A DNA stretch of 64,000 nt. Source: Clostridiales bacterium. GTDB lineage: Bacteria; Bacillota; Clostridia; Oscillospirales; Oscillospiraceae. This document shows, piece by piece, positions 24,574 to 32,343 of this stretch (position 1 is its first letter; every line of letters begins with the position of its first letter). The stretch lies in contig DYBL01000010.1 of assembly GCA_019418625.1 (NCBI GenBank), positions 1-64,000 of the forward strand. Direction: 5' to 3'. Made by a program: the position numbers and the translations under genes. The notes beneath the pieces were generated by a model that made no database searches, was not told the origin of the DNA, and worked only from the letters and a program-made list of their open reading frames with translations.

Positions 24574-25626
24574 ATGGTACGTATGGACAACGACATGCCC
24601 TTTTTGCTGCAGTACGAAAATGTGGCATGGTACGATAACGGCAAGGTCCGCATTCTGGACCGCCGGGTCTATCCCACGGAGGTCCGCTTTGTGGACTGCT
24701 TCACCTATCAGGAGGTGGTCAAGGCCATCGCCGACATGGTGACCCAGAGCGCCGGCCCCTACACCGCCGTGGGCATGGGCATGGCCCTGGCTGCCTGGCA
24801 GGTGCGCGGCAAGAGCGAGAGCGAGCAGAACGCCTTCTTGCAGCAGGCGGCCTACGATCTGGCCCACGCCCGCCCCACCACCGCCAACCGCTACGGCCAG
24901 ATCACCTATCGCTGCGCCGAGCTTGCCGCCAAGGCCCTGGCCGAGGGCAAGGACCCCATTGAGGCCATTGTGGAGAGCACGGTGGAGTCCCTCAACCGCC
25001 GATACAGCACCATGCAGATCGTGGGCGACCAGCTGGCGGCCCTGATCCCCCAGGGCGGCACCATCCTGACCCAGTGCTTCGGCGAGACCATCATCGGCAC
25101 CGTCATGCGGGCGGCCCGCAAGCAGAACAAGGATTTCAAGGTGTTCTGCGCCGAGACCCGGCCCTATCTCCAGGGCGCCCGCCTCACCTCCAGCTGCTTT
25201 GCCCAGATGGGCTTTGACACCACCGTCATCACCGACAACATGGTGGCCTATTCCATGGAGCGCGAGCACATCGACGTGTTCACCTCCGCTGCCGACTCCA
25301 TCGCCCGGGACGGCCACATCGCCAACAAGATCGGTACCTTCCAGATCGCCATTCTGGCCAAGTACTTCGGCATCCCCTACTATGTCACCGGCGTGCCCGA
25401 CAAGGACAAGCACACCAAGGACGACATCGTCATCGAGATGCGGGACCCCAGCCAGGTGCTCAGCTACCGGGATATCCCCAACACCGTGGAAGGCGTCAAG
25501 GCCATCTATCCCTCCTTTGACGTGGTGCCGCCCCACCTGATCTCCGGCGTGGTCACCGACAAGGGTGTGTACGTGCCCTATACGCTGGATCATTACTTTG
25601 ATTCCGACGTGAAGGTGTTTTACTGA
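24574..25626 (+). CDS. mtnA: S-methyl-5-thioribose-1-phosphate isomerase (MtnA family)
   Basis: A 350-residue MtnA/eIF2B-like isomerase converting the aldose-1-phosphate into the ketose-1-phosphate. Expected catalytic residues are C168 (TQCFGE, where most MtnA have TxCN) and D241 (SAADSIARDG, where most have GADRIxxNG). ETRPYLQGARLT and NKIGT are conserved. The altered loops may reflect a preference for 5-deoxyribose-1-phosphate over the methylthio sugar; this is inference. Starts at the ATG after AAGGAGG. Confidence 0.9.
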   Translation: MVRMDNDMPFLLQYENVAWYDNGKVRILDRRVYPTEVRFVDCFTYQEVVKAIADMVTQSAGPYTAVGMGMALAAWQVRGKSESEQNAFLQQAAYDLAHARPTTANRYGQITYRCAELAAKALAEGKDPIEAIVESTVESLNRRYSTMQIVGDQLAALIPQGGTILTQCFGETIIGTVMRAARKQNKDFKVFCAETRPYLQGARLTSSCFAQMGFDTTVITDNMVAYSMEREHIDVFTSAADSIARDGHIANKIGTFQIAILAKYFGIPYYVTGVPDKDKHTKDDIVIEMRDPSQVLSYRDIPNTVEGVKAIYPSFDVVPPHLISGVVTDKGVYVPYTLDHYFDSDVKVFY

Positions 25627-25695
25627 GCACCAGAGCGGATGCCTGGGCGGCAGTTTCCGCCCCCATGACAATCAGATTATCAGGAGGAACCCGCT

Positions 25696-26361
25696 ATGTT
25701 GATGCAGGAAGAAAGAGAACTCGTCGTTGAATACGGCAAGAAAATGAGCGCGGACCGGCTGAGCACCGGCACCAGCGGCAACATCAGCATCTATAACGCC
25801 GAAAAGGGCCTCATGGCCATCAGCCCCTCCGGCATGGACTACTTTTCCACCACCCCCGCCGACATCGTCATCACCGACCTGAACGCCAACATCGTCGACG
25901 GCAATAGAAAGCCCTCCAGCGAGTGGGCGCTGCACACGATCTTCTATCAGCACAAGCCCCACGCCCGCGCTGTGGTGCACACCCATTCCATGTTCTGCAC
26001 CACCTTCGCCGTGCTGGGCCAGCCCATCCGTGCCGTCCACTATGTGATCGGCGACGCAGGCGCGGCCACCGTGCCCTGCGCACCTTACTGCACCTTCGGA
26101 ACAGAGGAACTGGCGGAAGCTGCCATGAAGGTGTGCGGCGAGAGCAACGCCGTGCTGCTGGGCAACCACGGTCTGGTGGCGTGCGGCAAGGACATCAAGA
26201 GCGCCTACGGTCTGGCCCGCAACATGGAGTATATCGCGGAGCTGCAGTACCGTGCCATGTGCATCGGTCAGCCCAACATCCTCACCGATGAGCAGATGGC
26301 CGAGGTCATGGAGAAGTTCAAGTCCTATGGTCAGCCCGGCGCTAAGAAGTCCGGCTATTGA
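25696..26361 (+). CDS. Class II (fuculose-1-phosphate type) aldolase of the DHAP shunt
   Basis: A 221-residue zinc aldolase of the AraD/FucA family. Catalytic E76 (SSEWALH) and zinc ligands H95, H97 (HTHS) and H158 (GNHGL) are present. Next to mtnK and mtnA it would split 5-methylthioribulose- or 5-deoxyribulose-1-phosphate to dihydroxyacetone phosphate plus 2-methylthioacetaldehyde or acetaldehyde. L-fuculose use is less likely, as no fucose genes are nearby. AGGAGG lies upstream of the ATG. Confidence 0.87.
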   Translation: MLMQEERELVVEYGKKMSADRLSTGTSGNISIYNAEKGLMAISPSGMDYFSTTPADIVITDLNANIVDGNRKPSSEWALHTIFYQHKPHARAVVHTHSMFCTTFAVLGQPIRAVHYVIGDAGAATVPCAPYCTFGTEELAEAAMKVCGESNAVLLGNHGLVACGKDIKSAYGLARNMEYIAELQYRAMCIGQPNILTDEQMAEVMEKFKSYGQPGAKKSGY

Positions 26362-26456
26362 TCCGGCTGCGCACCGGAAAATTTATGAGATCACCGCAGA
26401 CAATGCGGGATGAAAGTACCATCCACAGCATTCCCAGGAAAGAAGGAACCCAATCA

Positions 26457-27653
26457 ATGAACACTGAAAAGAAGCTTGGCTTTGCCACCCGCCAGATCCA
26501 CGCGGGCAAGGTGAAAAACGCAGCGGGCGCCCTGTGCGACCCCATCTATCAGACCTCCACCTTTGAGTTCGACACCGTGGAGCAGGGCGGTGCCCGTTTC
26601 GCCGGCCAGGAGGGAGGCTACATCTACTCCCGTCTCGGCAACCCCACCGTGGCTACCCTGGAGGAAAAGGTTGCCCAGCTGGAGGGCGGCGAGGCCGCAC
26701 TGGCTACCGCTTCCGGCATGGGCGCCATTACCACCGCGCTCTGGTCCAGCGTGGAAGCAGGCGACGAGATCGTGGCCGATGAGACCCTGTACGGCTGCAC
26801 GTTTGCCCTTTTGAGCCACGGGATCACCAAATTCGGCGTGAAGGTCCGTCTGGTGGACATGACCGATCTGGCTGCACTGAAGGCTGCCCTGACGGAGAAG
26901 ACCAAGGTGGTCTATCTGGAGACCCCCTGCAACCCCACGCTGAAGATCGTGGATATTGCCGCCGTGGCCGCGGCTGCCCACGGCTATAACCCCGCCATCC
27001 AGGTCATGGTGGACAACACCTTCTGCACGCCTTACCTGCAGCGTCCTCTGGAGCTGGGCGCCGACGTGGTGGTCCACAGCGCCACCAAGTACTTGAACGG
27101 CCACAGCGACGTGATCGCAGGCATGGTGGTGGGCAAGGCCGACTTCATCACCCAGTGCCGCATGTTCGGACTCAAGGACATGACCGGCGCGGTCATGAGC
27201 CCCTTCAACGCATTTTTGATGGCCCGGGGCATGAAGACCCTGGACATCCGCATGGAGCGCCACTGCGCCAACGCCCAGAGGGTGGCGGAGTTCCTGGAGA
27301 GCCACCCTGCGGTGGAGAAGGTCTATTATCCCGGCCTGAAGAGCTTTGAGGGCTATGAGATCGCCAAGCGGCAGATGAAGCTGCCCGGCGGCATGATCTC
27401 CATCGAGCTCAAGGCCGGCCGGGAGGCCACCGCTGCGGCCCTCAACAAGCTGCAGCTGTGCACCATCGCCGTGTCCCTGGGCGGCGCGGAGACCCTGGTG
27501 GAGCACGCGGCGTCCATGACCCACTCCACCTATACCGCCGAGGAGCTGAAGGAGGCACATATCTCCGAGGGACTGGTCCGCATCAGCGTGGGCCTGGAGG
27601 ACCCCGAGGATATCATCGCCGACTTCAAGGCGGTGCTGGATACGCTGCTGTAA
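26457..27653 (+). CDS. megL: L-methionine gamma-lyase
   Basis: A 398-residue PLP enzyme of the Cys/Met metabolism family. The PLP lysine is K211 (SATKYLNGHSD). LYGCT supplies Y112 and C114; the Cys at this place is characteristic of methionine gamma-lyase rather than cystathionine enzymes, as is GLKDMTGAVMSP. It splits methionine to methanethiol, 2-oxobutyrate and ammonia. The gene follows the aldolase by 95 nt with no clear terminator between, so it probably belongs to the same unit. Ends at a good terminator. Confidence 0.9.
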   Translation: MNTEKKLGFATRQIHAGKVKNAAGALCDPIYQTSTFEFDTVEQGGARFAGQEGGYIYSRLGNPTVATLEEKVAQLEGGEAALATASGMGAITTALWSSVEAGDEIVADETLYGCTFALLSHGITKFGVKVRLVDMTDLAALKAALTEKTKVVYLETPCNPTLKIVDIAAVAAAAHGYNPAIQVMVDNTFCTPYLQRPLELGADVVVHSATKYLNGHSDVIAGMVVGKADFITQCRMFGLKDMTGAVMSPFNAFLMARGMKTLDIRMERHCANAQRVAEFLESHPAVEKVYYPGLKSFEGYEIAKRQMKLPGGMISIELKAGREATAAALNKLQLCTIAVSLGGAETLVEHAASMTHSTYTAEELKEAHISEGLVRISVGLEDPEDIIADFKAVLDTLL

Positions 27654-27664
27654 GTAAGCTGGAG

Positions 27665-27703
27665 AAATATTCCGGTGCCTGCGGGCGCCGGAATATTTTT
27701 TTC
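27665..27703 (+). terminator. Terminator after megL
   Basis: A 15-bp stem (AAATATTCCGGTGCC / GGCGCCGGAATATTT, one G-U pair), TGCG loop and a T tract. Confidence 0.9.
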
Positions 27704-27728
27704 AAAACCGCAAAAACCAAACGAGGCG

Positions 27729-27758
27729 TTGACATTCCCGACCGGCCGCTCCTATAAT
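27729..27758 (+). promoter_or_regulatory. Promoter of the ThrE-type exporter pair
   Basis: TTGACA (27729-27734), 18-nt spacer, TATAAT (27753-27758). Confidence 0.85.
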
Positions 27759-27808
27759 GAAATCCGAAGCGGTCTGGCCGCGCAAGTTTCAGTGAAGCGA
27801 GAGAGCAC

Positions 27809-28582
27809 ATGAAAACAGAGAAAACGGAACAGGTTTTGAATTTTTGCTGTGAAATGGGCCGGCAGCTGATCCAAAACGGCGCTGAGATCTACCGGGTGGA
27901 GGACTCCATCAACCGGCTGCTCACCGCCTACGGCTATCGGGACACCGAGGTGTTCGCCATCCCCTCCTGCGTCATTTTGAATATCCTGGACGAGGGACAC
28001 AACTATACCAAGTCCATCCGCATCCGCTCCTCCTTCATCAATCTGGACAAGCTGGAGCGGCTCAATAGCCTCTGCCGCCGGGTGTGCCGGGACCGGTCCC
28101 AGCCGGAAGAGGCATTTTCCCTGCTGGACACGATCTCCTCCGCCCCCAGCTACCCCCAGCTTGTGAGCTATCTGGCCCACGGGTTCGTGGCCATTTTCTT
28201 CACGCTCTTCTGGGGCGGCACGGCGCTGGACGCCTGCCTGGCCTTTCTCTGCGGTGCGGCAGTGAAGGCGTCGGTGGGGTATCTGAGCCGGTTTGAGACC
28301 AATATTTTCTTTACCTACGTCTGCTCCAGCATGGCGATGGTGCTGCCGCCCCTGATCCTTTCCTATCTGGGCGTGCCCATCCACATGGACAAGATGGTCA
28401 TCGGCGCCATCATGCTGCTGGTGCCGGGCATCGCCATCACCAACGTCATGCGGGACGTGATCGCCGGGGACTTCCTGACGGCGCTGACCAAGTTTGCCGA
28501 GGTGCTCATCATTGCCATGGCCCTGGCGGTAGGCATCGCCATCCCGGTGGGGCTGGCCCGGTTTTTCTGGGGGGTGATGTGA
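27809..28582 (+). CDS. Threonine/serine exporter-like protein, N-terminal component (ThrE/DUF1212)
   Basis: A 257-residue protein: a cytoplasmic N-terminal part of about 120 residues (GAEIYRVEDSI, typical of DUF1212) and then about five membrane helices. In corynebacteria the fused ThrE exports threonine and serine; here it is split in two genes, this being the larger part. The next gene starts directly after the stop. Substrate is not proven. Confidence 0.85.
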   Translation: MKTEKTEQVLNFCCEMGRQLIQNGAEIYRVEDSINRLLTAYGYRDTEVFAIPSCVILNILDEGHNYTKSIRIRSSFINLDKLERLNSLCRRVCRDRSQPEEAFSLLDTISSAPSYPQLVSYLAHGFVAIFFTLFWGGTALDACLAFLCGAAVKASVGYLSRFETNIFFTYVCSSMAMVLPPLILSYLGVPIHMDKMVIGAIMLLVPGIAITNVMRDVIAGDFLTALTKFAEVLIIAMALAVGIAIPVGLARFFWGVM

Positions 28583-29032
28583 GTGGAGCGCTTTCTTCCC
28601 TGCCTGTATGCCTTTTTGGGCTGCATGAGCTTCTGCTTTATCTTCCAGGTGCGAAAGCCGCTTTTCATGGTGCTTTGCAGCGCCATCGGGGCCATCTCCT
28701 GGTGGGTGTATCTGCTGGCGGAGCCGCTGGGGAGCGAAACGGCCCGGTTTTTCACTGCCACCATCGTGGTGTCGGTCCTGGCGGAGGTGCTGGCCCGGGT
28801 GCTCAAGGCGCCGGCCACGATCTTCCTCATCATCGGCATCATTCCTCTGGTGCCCGGCGGCGGCCTTTACTACACCATGGACTATCTCATCAACGGGGAT
28901 TATCCCATGTTCTCCCAGGTGGGACTGCAGACGGCGGCCACCGCTGGGGCCATTGCCGTGGGCGCGTCGCTGGTGACCTCCATCGTGCGGATGCTGCCCC
29001 GGCGGCGCCGCCCGGATGAAAAACAGTGCTGA
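28583..29032 (+). CDS. Threonine/serine exporter-like protein, C-terminal component (DUF3815)
   Basis: A 149-residue membrane protein with about four helices, the ThrE_2/DUF3815 half of the exporter; IIGIIPLVPGGGLYYTM is a family signature. GTG start, immediately after the stop of the larger component and without a strong ribosome site of its own, so translation is probably coupled. The two should form one transporter. Confidence 0.85.
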   Translation: MERFLPCLYAFLGCMSFCFIFQVRKPLFMVLCSAIGAISWWVYLLAEPLGSETARFFTATIVVSVLAEVLARVLKAPATIFLIIGIIPLVPGGGLYYTMDYLINGDYPMFSQVGLQTAATAGAIAVGASLVTSIVRMLPRRRRPDEKQC

Positions 29033-29040
29033 AATGTTAG

Positions 29041-29073
29041 CGGAGCGGTCTCCCCGGGAGGCCGCTCCGTTTT
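29041..29073 (+). terminator. Terminator after the exporter pair
   Basis: Stem CGGAGCGG / CCGCTCCG with further pairing inside, followed by TTTT. Confidence 0.75.
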
Positions 29074-29081
29074 CCGTCGGC

Positions 29082-29110
29082 TTGTACCGGCGGACGGAAT
29101 ATGGTATGAT
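29082..29110 (+). promoter_or_regulatory. Promoter of the GTPase-nuclease gene
   Basis: TTGTAC (29082-29087), 17-nt spacer, TATGAT (29105-29110). Confidence 0.65.
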
Positions 29111-29143
29111 AACGCCGTACTACCAAGAGAAATGGGGTAAACC

Positions 29144-31804
29144 ATGAAGAAACTGGTCGTAGGAATCCTGGCCCATGTGGACGCGGGCAAGACCACGCTG
29201 TCGGAGGCCATGCTCTACCGCAGCGGCGCGGTGCGCCGCCTGGGGCGGGTGGATCACGCCGACGCGTTTTTGGATACGGACGCCATGGAGCGGGAGAGGG
29301 GCATCACCATCTTTTCCAAGCAGGCGCGCATGAGTCTGCCCGGCGCGGAGGTGACGCTGCTGGATACCCCCGGCCATGTGGACTTTTCCGCGGAGATGGA
29401 GCGGACGCTCCGTGTGCTGGACTGCGCCGTGCTGGTCATCAGCGGCACGGACGGCGTCCAGGGCCACACCCGGACGCTATGGCGGCTTCTGGAGCGGTAT
29501 CATGTGCCCGTATTCCTGTTTGTCAACAAGATGGATCTGGCCGGAGCGGACCGGGAGCGGGTGCTATCGGAGCTGAAAGCGTCGCTGTCTCCGGCCATCA
29601 CGGACTTTGCCGTGCCGGAGGAGGAACTCTGGGAGGAGGCCGCCGTGTGCGACGAGGGCCTTCTGGAAAAGTACCTGGCCCAGGGGCGGCTGGAGGAGGG
29701 GGACCTCACCGGCCTCATCGCCCGGCGGGCCATCTTCCCCTGCTGGTTCGGCGCGGCTCTCAAGCTCACCGGCGTGGATGAGTTTTTGGAGGGCCTGGGG
29801 CGCTATGCCCCCATGCCGGATTATCCGGCGGAGTTCGGTGCCCGGGTGTTCAAGGTCTCCCGGGACGCCCAGGGGGCCCGGCTCACCTGGATGAAGATCA
29901 CCGGCGGCGCCCTGCGGGTCAAGGAGACAGTGACCAACCGCCGCCCCGGCAGGGCGGAGGAGATCTGGGAGGAAAAAGCCGACCAGCTGCGCCTTTACTC
30001 CGGCGCAAAATTCCAGGGCACCGAGCAGGCGGAGGCGGGCACGGTCTGCGCCGTCACCGGATTGACCCATACGCTGCCCGGTCAGGGTTTGGGCTTTGAG
30101 GCCGACTGGTCCGGGCCGGTGCTGGAGCCGGTGCTGACCTATCAGGTGTGCCTGCCGGAGGGAGTGGACCCCCACACGGCCCTTTTGAAGCTCCGGCAGC
30201 TGGAAGAGGAGGACCCCCAGCTCCACATCGTCTGGGACGAGCACCTGCGCCAGATCCACGCCCAGCTCATGGGCCCGGTGCAGATGGAGATCCTGGGCAA
30301 TCTCATTCAGGAGCGGTTCGGCATGGAGGTCACCTTCGGCGAGGGAGATATCCTGTACCGGGAGACCATCGCCGCGCCGGTGGAGGGCATCGGCCACTTC
30401 GAGCCTCTGCGCCACTATGCGGAGGTGCATCTGCTGCTGGAGCCCCTGCCCACGGGCAGCGGACTGGTGCTGGCCACGGCGTGTCCGGAGGACCAGCTGG
30501 ACCGGAACTGGCAGCGTCTGGTGCTGACGCACCTTTCAGAGCGGGAGCACCCCGGCGTGCTGGTGGGCGCGCCCATTACGGATATGAAGATCACCCTGGT
30601 GGCGGGCCGGGCCCACGTGAAGCACACGGAGGGCGGCGACTTCCGCCAGGCCACCTACCGGGCGGTGCGCCAGGGGCTCATGCAGGCGGAAAGTATCCTG
30701 CTGGAGCCCTGGTACGACTTTACGCTGGAAGTGCCCGCGCCGTTGGTAGGCCGGGCGCTGAGCGACGTGCAGCGCATGGGCGGCGAGACGGAGCCGCCCC
30801 AGACCATGGGGGAGATGACCATGCTCACCGGCCGGGCGCCGGTCTCCGCCATGCGCAACTATGCCCGGGAGGTCACCGCCTACACCCGGGGCACCGGACA
30901 GCTCCAGTGCGTGTTCCGGGGCTATGCCCCCTGCGCCGACCAGGCGTCGGTGGTGGAGGCTGCCGGGTACGATCCCGAGCGGGATGTGGACAACCCGCCC
31001 GACTCCGTGTTCTGCGAGCACGGGGCAGGCGTTACGGTCAAGTGGCAGGACGTGCCCGCCCGGGCCCATGTGGAGAGCGGGCTGCGCCTGGGAGAGCCGG
31101 AGGAGAAAGAGGAGAGCGCCGGGCCGGACCGGAGCCGGGGCGAGCGGTATGCCGGTACGCTGGCCCAGGACAAGGAGCTCATGGCCATCTTTGAGCGCAC
31201 CTACGGCCCGGTGAAGCAGCGTGCGTTCCAGCCGCCCCGTCCGCCCCGGCGGCCGGAGAGCAGCCCGGAGCCGGACAAGCGGCACATCCGCCCCCAGAAG
31301 GGCGGGGAGGAGTATCTGCTGGTGGACGGCTACAACATCATCTTTGCCTGGGACGACCTGAAAGCCGTGGCCCGGGACAACCTGGACGCCGCCCGCAAGC
31401 AGCTGTGCGACCTCCTTTGCAATTACCAGGGCGTGCGCAAGTGCCATGTGATCGTGGTGTTTGACGCCTACAAGGTCAAGGGCGGCCTGGGGTCCGTGGA
31501 AAAGTACCACAACATCCACGTGGTCTACACCAAGGAGGCGGAGACGGCGGACGCCTATATCGAAAAGGCCACCTATGAGATCGGCCGGGAGCACCGGGTG
31601 AAGGTGGCCACCTCCGACGGCCCCGAGCAGCTCATCATTCTGGGCCACGGGGCGCTGCGGCTGTCCGCCGCCGCATTCCGGGCCGAGATGGAGGAGACCA
31701 TGGGCCAGATGGCGGCGGCTCTGGAGCGGAACAACCGCCCCCACCGCCGGCGCTCTTTGGGCAAGGCCATGGAAAAAGCCATGGAGGGGGAGGAACAGCC
31801 ATGA
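29144..31804 (+). CDS. TetM/EF-G-like ribosomal GTPase fused to a Rae1/YacP-type NYN endoribonuclease
   Basis: An 886-residue fusion. Residues 1 to about 650 follow the plan of TetM/TetO ribosome-protection proteins: G1 AHVDAGKTT (10-18), RGITIF, DTPGHVDF, NKMD, then EF-G-like domains. A Pro/charged linker (about 660-722) leads to an NYN (PIN-like) domain, about 724-886, closely resembling YacP/Rae1: LLVDGYNIIFAW with D728, VFDAYK with D774, ETADAY with E800 and D803, ATSDGPEQ with D825. Rae1 of B. subtilis cuts mRNA in the ribosomal A site. The fusion predicts a GTPase that enters the A site and delivers a nuclease. Tetracycline resistance is possible but not implied. Its stop overlaps the next start (ATGA). 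Confidence 0.88.
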   Translation: MKKLVVGILAHVDAGKTTLSEAMLYRSGAVRRLGRVDHADAFLDTDAMERERGITIFSKQARMSLPGAEVTLLDTPGHVDFSAEMERTLRVLDCAVLVISGTDGVQGHTRTLWRLLERYHVPVFLFVNKMDLAGADRERVLSELKASLSPAITDFAVPEEELWEEAAVCDEGLLEKYLAQGRLEEGDLTGLIARRAIFPCWFGAALKLTGVDEFLEGLGRYAPMPDYPAEFGARVFKVSRDAQGARLTWMKITGGALRVKETVTNRRPGRAEEIWEEKADQLRLYSGAKFQGTEQAEAGTVCAVTGLTHTLPGQGLGFEADWSGPVLEPVLTYQVCLPEGVDPHTALLKLRQLEEEDPQLHIVWDEHLRQIHAQLMGPVQMEILGNLIQERFGMEVTFGEGDILYRETIAAPVEGIGHFEPLRHYAEVHLLLEPLPTGSGLVLATACPEDQLDRNWQRLVLTHLSEREHPGVLVGAPITDMKITLVAGRAHVKHTEGGDFRQATYRAVRQGLMQAESILLEPWYDFTLEVPAPLVGRALSDVQRMGGETEPPQTMGEMTMLTGRAPVSAMRNYAREVTAYTRGTGQLQCVFRGYAPCADQASVVEAAGYDPERDVDNPPDSVFCEHGAGVTVKWQDVPARAHVESGLRLGEPEEKEESAGPDRSRGERYAGTLAQDKELMAIFERTYGPVKQRAFQPPRPPRRPESSPEPDKRHIRPQKGGEEYLLVDGYNIIFAWDDLKAVARDNLDAARKQLCDLLCNYQGVRKCHVIVVFDAYKVKGGLGSVEKYHNIHVVYTKEAETADAYIEKATYEIGREHRVKVATSDGPEQLIILGHGALRLSAAAFRAEMEETMGQMAAALERNNRPHRRRSLGKAMEKAMEGEEQP

Positions 31805-32229
31805 TCCTGACACTGATCCTTTCTGCGGCGGTGGCGTTTGCCTGCGCTGCCGTCCGGCATCATCTGGAACACGCGAAGCAAAAGGAAGTGCACTACCTGG
31901 GCGGACGGGTGGTGCGGACGGCCCTTTACAACCGGGGTTCCGCCTTCGGCCTGCTGCCCCTGGGGCGCTGCGCCCTGGCGGCAGTGTCGGCGGCAGTGAT
32001 GGCGCTGTCCCTGCCTCTTTGGCGGTGCAGCCGGCTGGGCTGTGCGCTGCTGCTGGGCGGCGGTGCCAGCAACCTCTGTGAGCGGCTGAGCGGCAGGGGC
32101 GTCTTTGACTACATCCAGTTTCCCAAGGCGCCGAGAGGAATGAAAAAATACGTATTCAATCTGGCGGACTTTGCCATTTTCCTGGGGGCTTTGTGGATCG
32201 CACTGCGCTCCGGAGGAAAACACCGCTGA
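31801..32229 (+). CDS. Divergent signal peptidase II (LspA)-like membrane protein, catalytic Asp replaced
   Basis: A 142-residue protein with about four membrane helices, of the lipoprotein signal peptidase family: YNRGSAFG (N44), GGGASNLCERL (N91, E94) and FNLADFAI (N120, A122, D123). In B. subtilis LspA the residues D14, N99, D102, N126, A128 and D129 are critical. Here the D102 equivalent is Glu94 and the D14 region (ADQLTK) is replaced by RHHLEH. Only one of the two catalytic aspartates remains, so normal lipoprotein cleavage is doubtful. It overlaps the GTPase-nuclease gene by 4 nt. Could be a pseudo-enzyme or a changed protease. Confidence 0.72.
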   Translation: MILTLILSAAVAFACAAVRHHLEHAKQKEVHYLGGRVVRTALYNRGSAFGLLPLGRCALAAVSAAVMALSLPLWRCSRLGCALLLGGGASNLCERLSGRGVFDYIQFPKAPRGMKKYVFNLADFAIFLGALWIALRSGGKHR

Positions 32230-32233
32230 GACA

Positions 32234-32263
32234 TTGACAAAGCCTGCGGAACGCGCGTACAAT
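32234..32263 (+). promoter_or_regulatory. Promoter of the HpcH/HpaI aldolase gene
   Basis: TTGACA (32234-32239), 18-nt spacer, TACAAT (32258-32263). Confidence 0.82.
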
Positions 32264-32287
32264 AGGAGTGCGGAAATATGGAATGAA

Positions 32288-32304
32288 ATTCCGCTATAAG
32301 GAAT
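32288..32304. promoter_or_regulatory. Operator-like palindrome, site C
   Basis: ATTCCGCTATAAGGAAT: arms ATTCC / GGAAT, a weaker version of sites A and B, 24 nt downstream of the -10 element. A further GGAAT (32280-32284) lies just before it. Confidence 0.65.
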
Positions 32305-32343
32305 TAACGGCGTATACGCCGGAACAAAGATAGGAGAATTGCT

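Noticed and set aside
29144..31804. Simple acquired tetracycline-resistance gene
   Set aside because: Base composition equals the neighbours, no mobile genes flank it and it carries an extra nuclease domain; a core cellular role is more likely.
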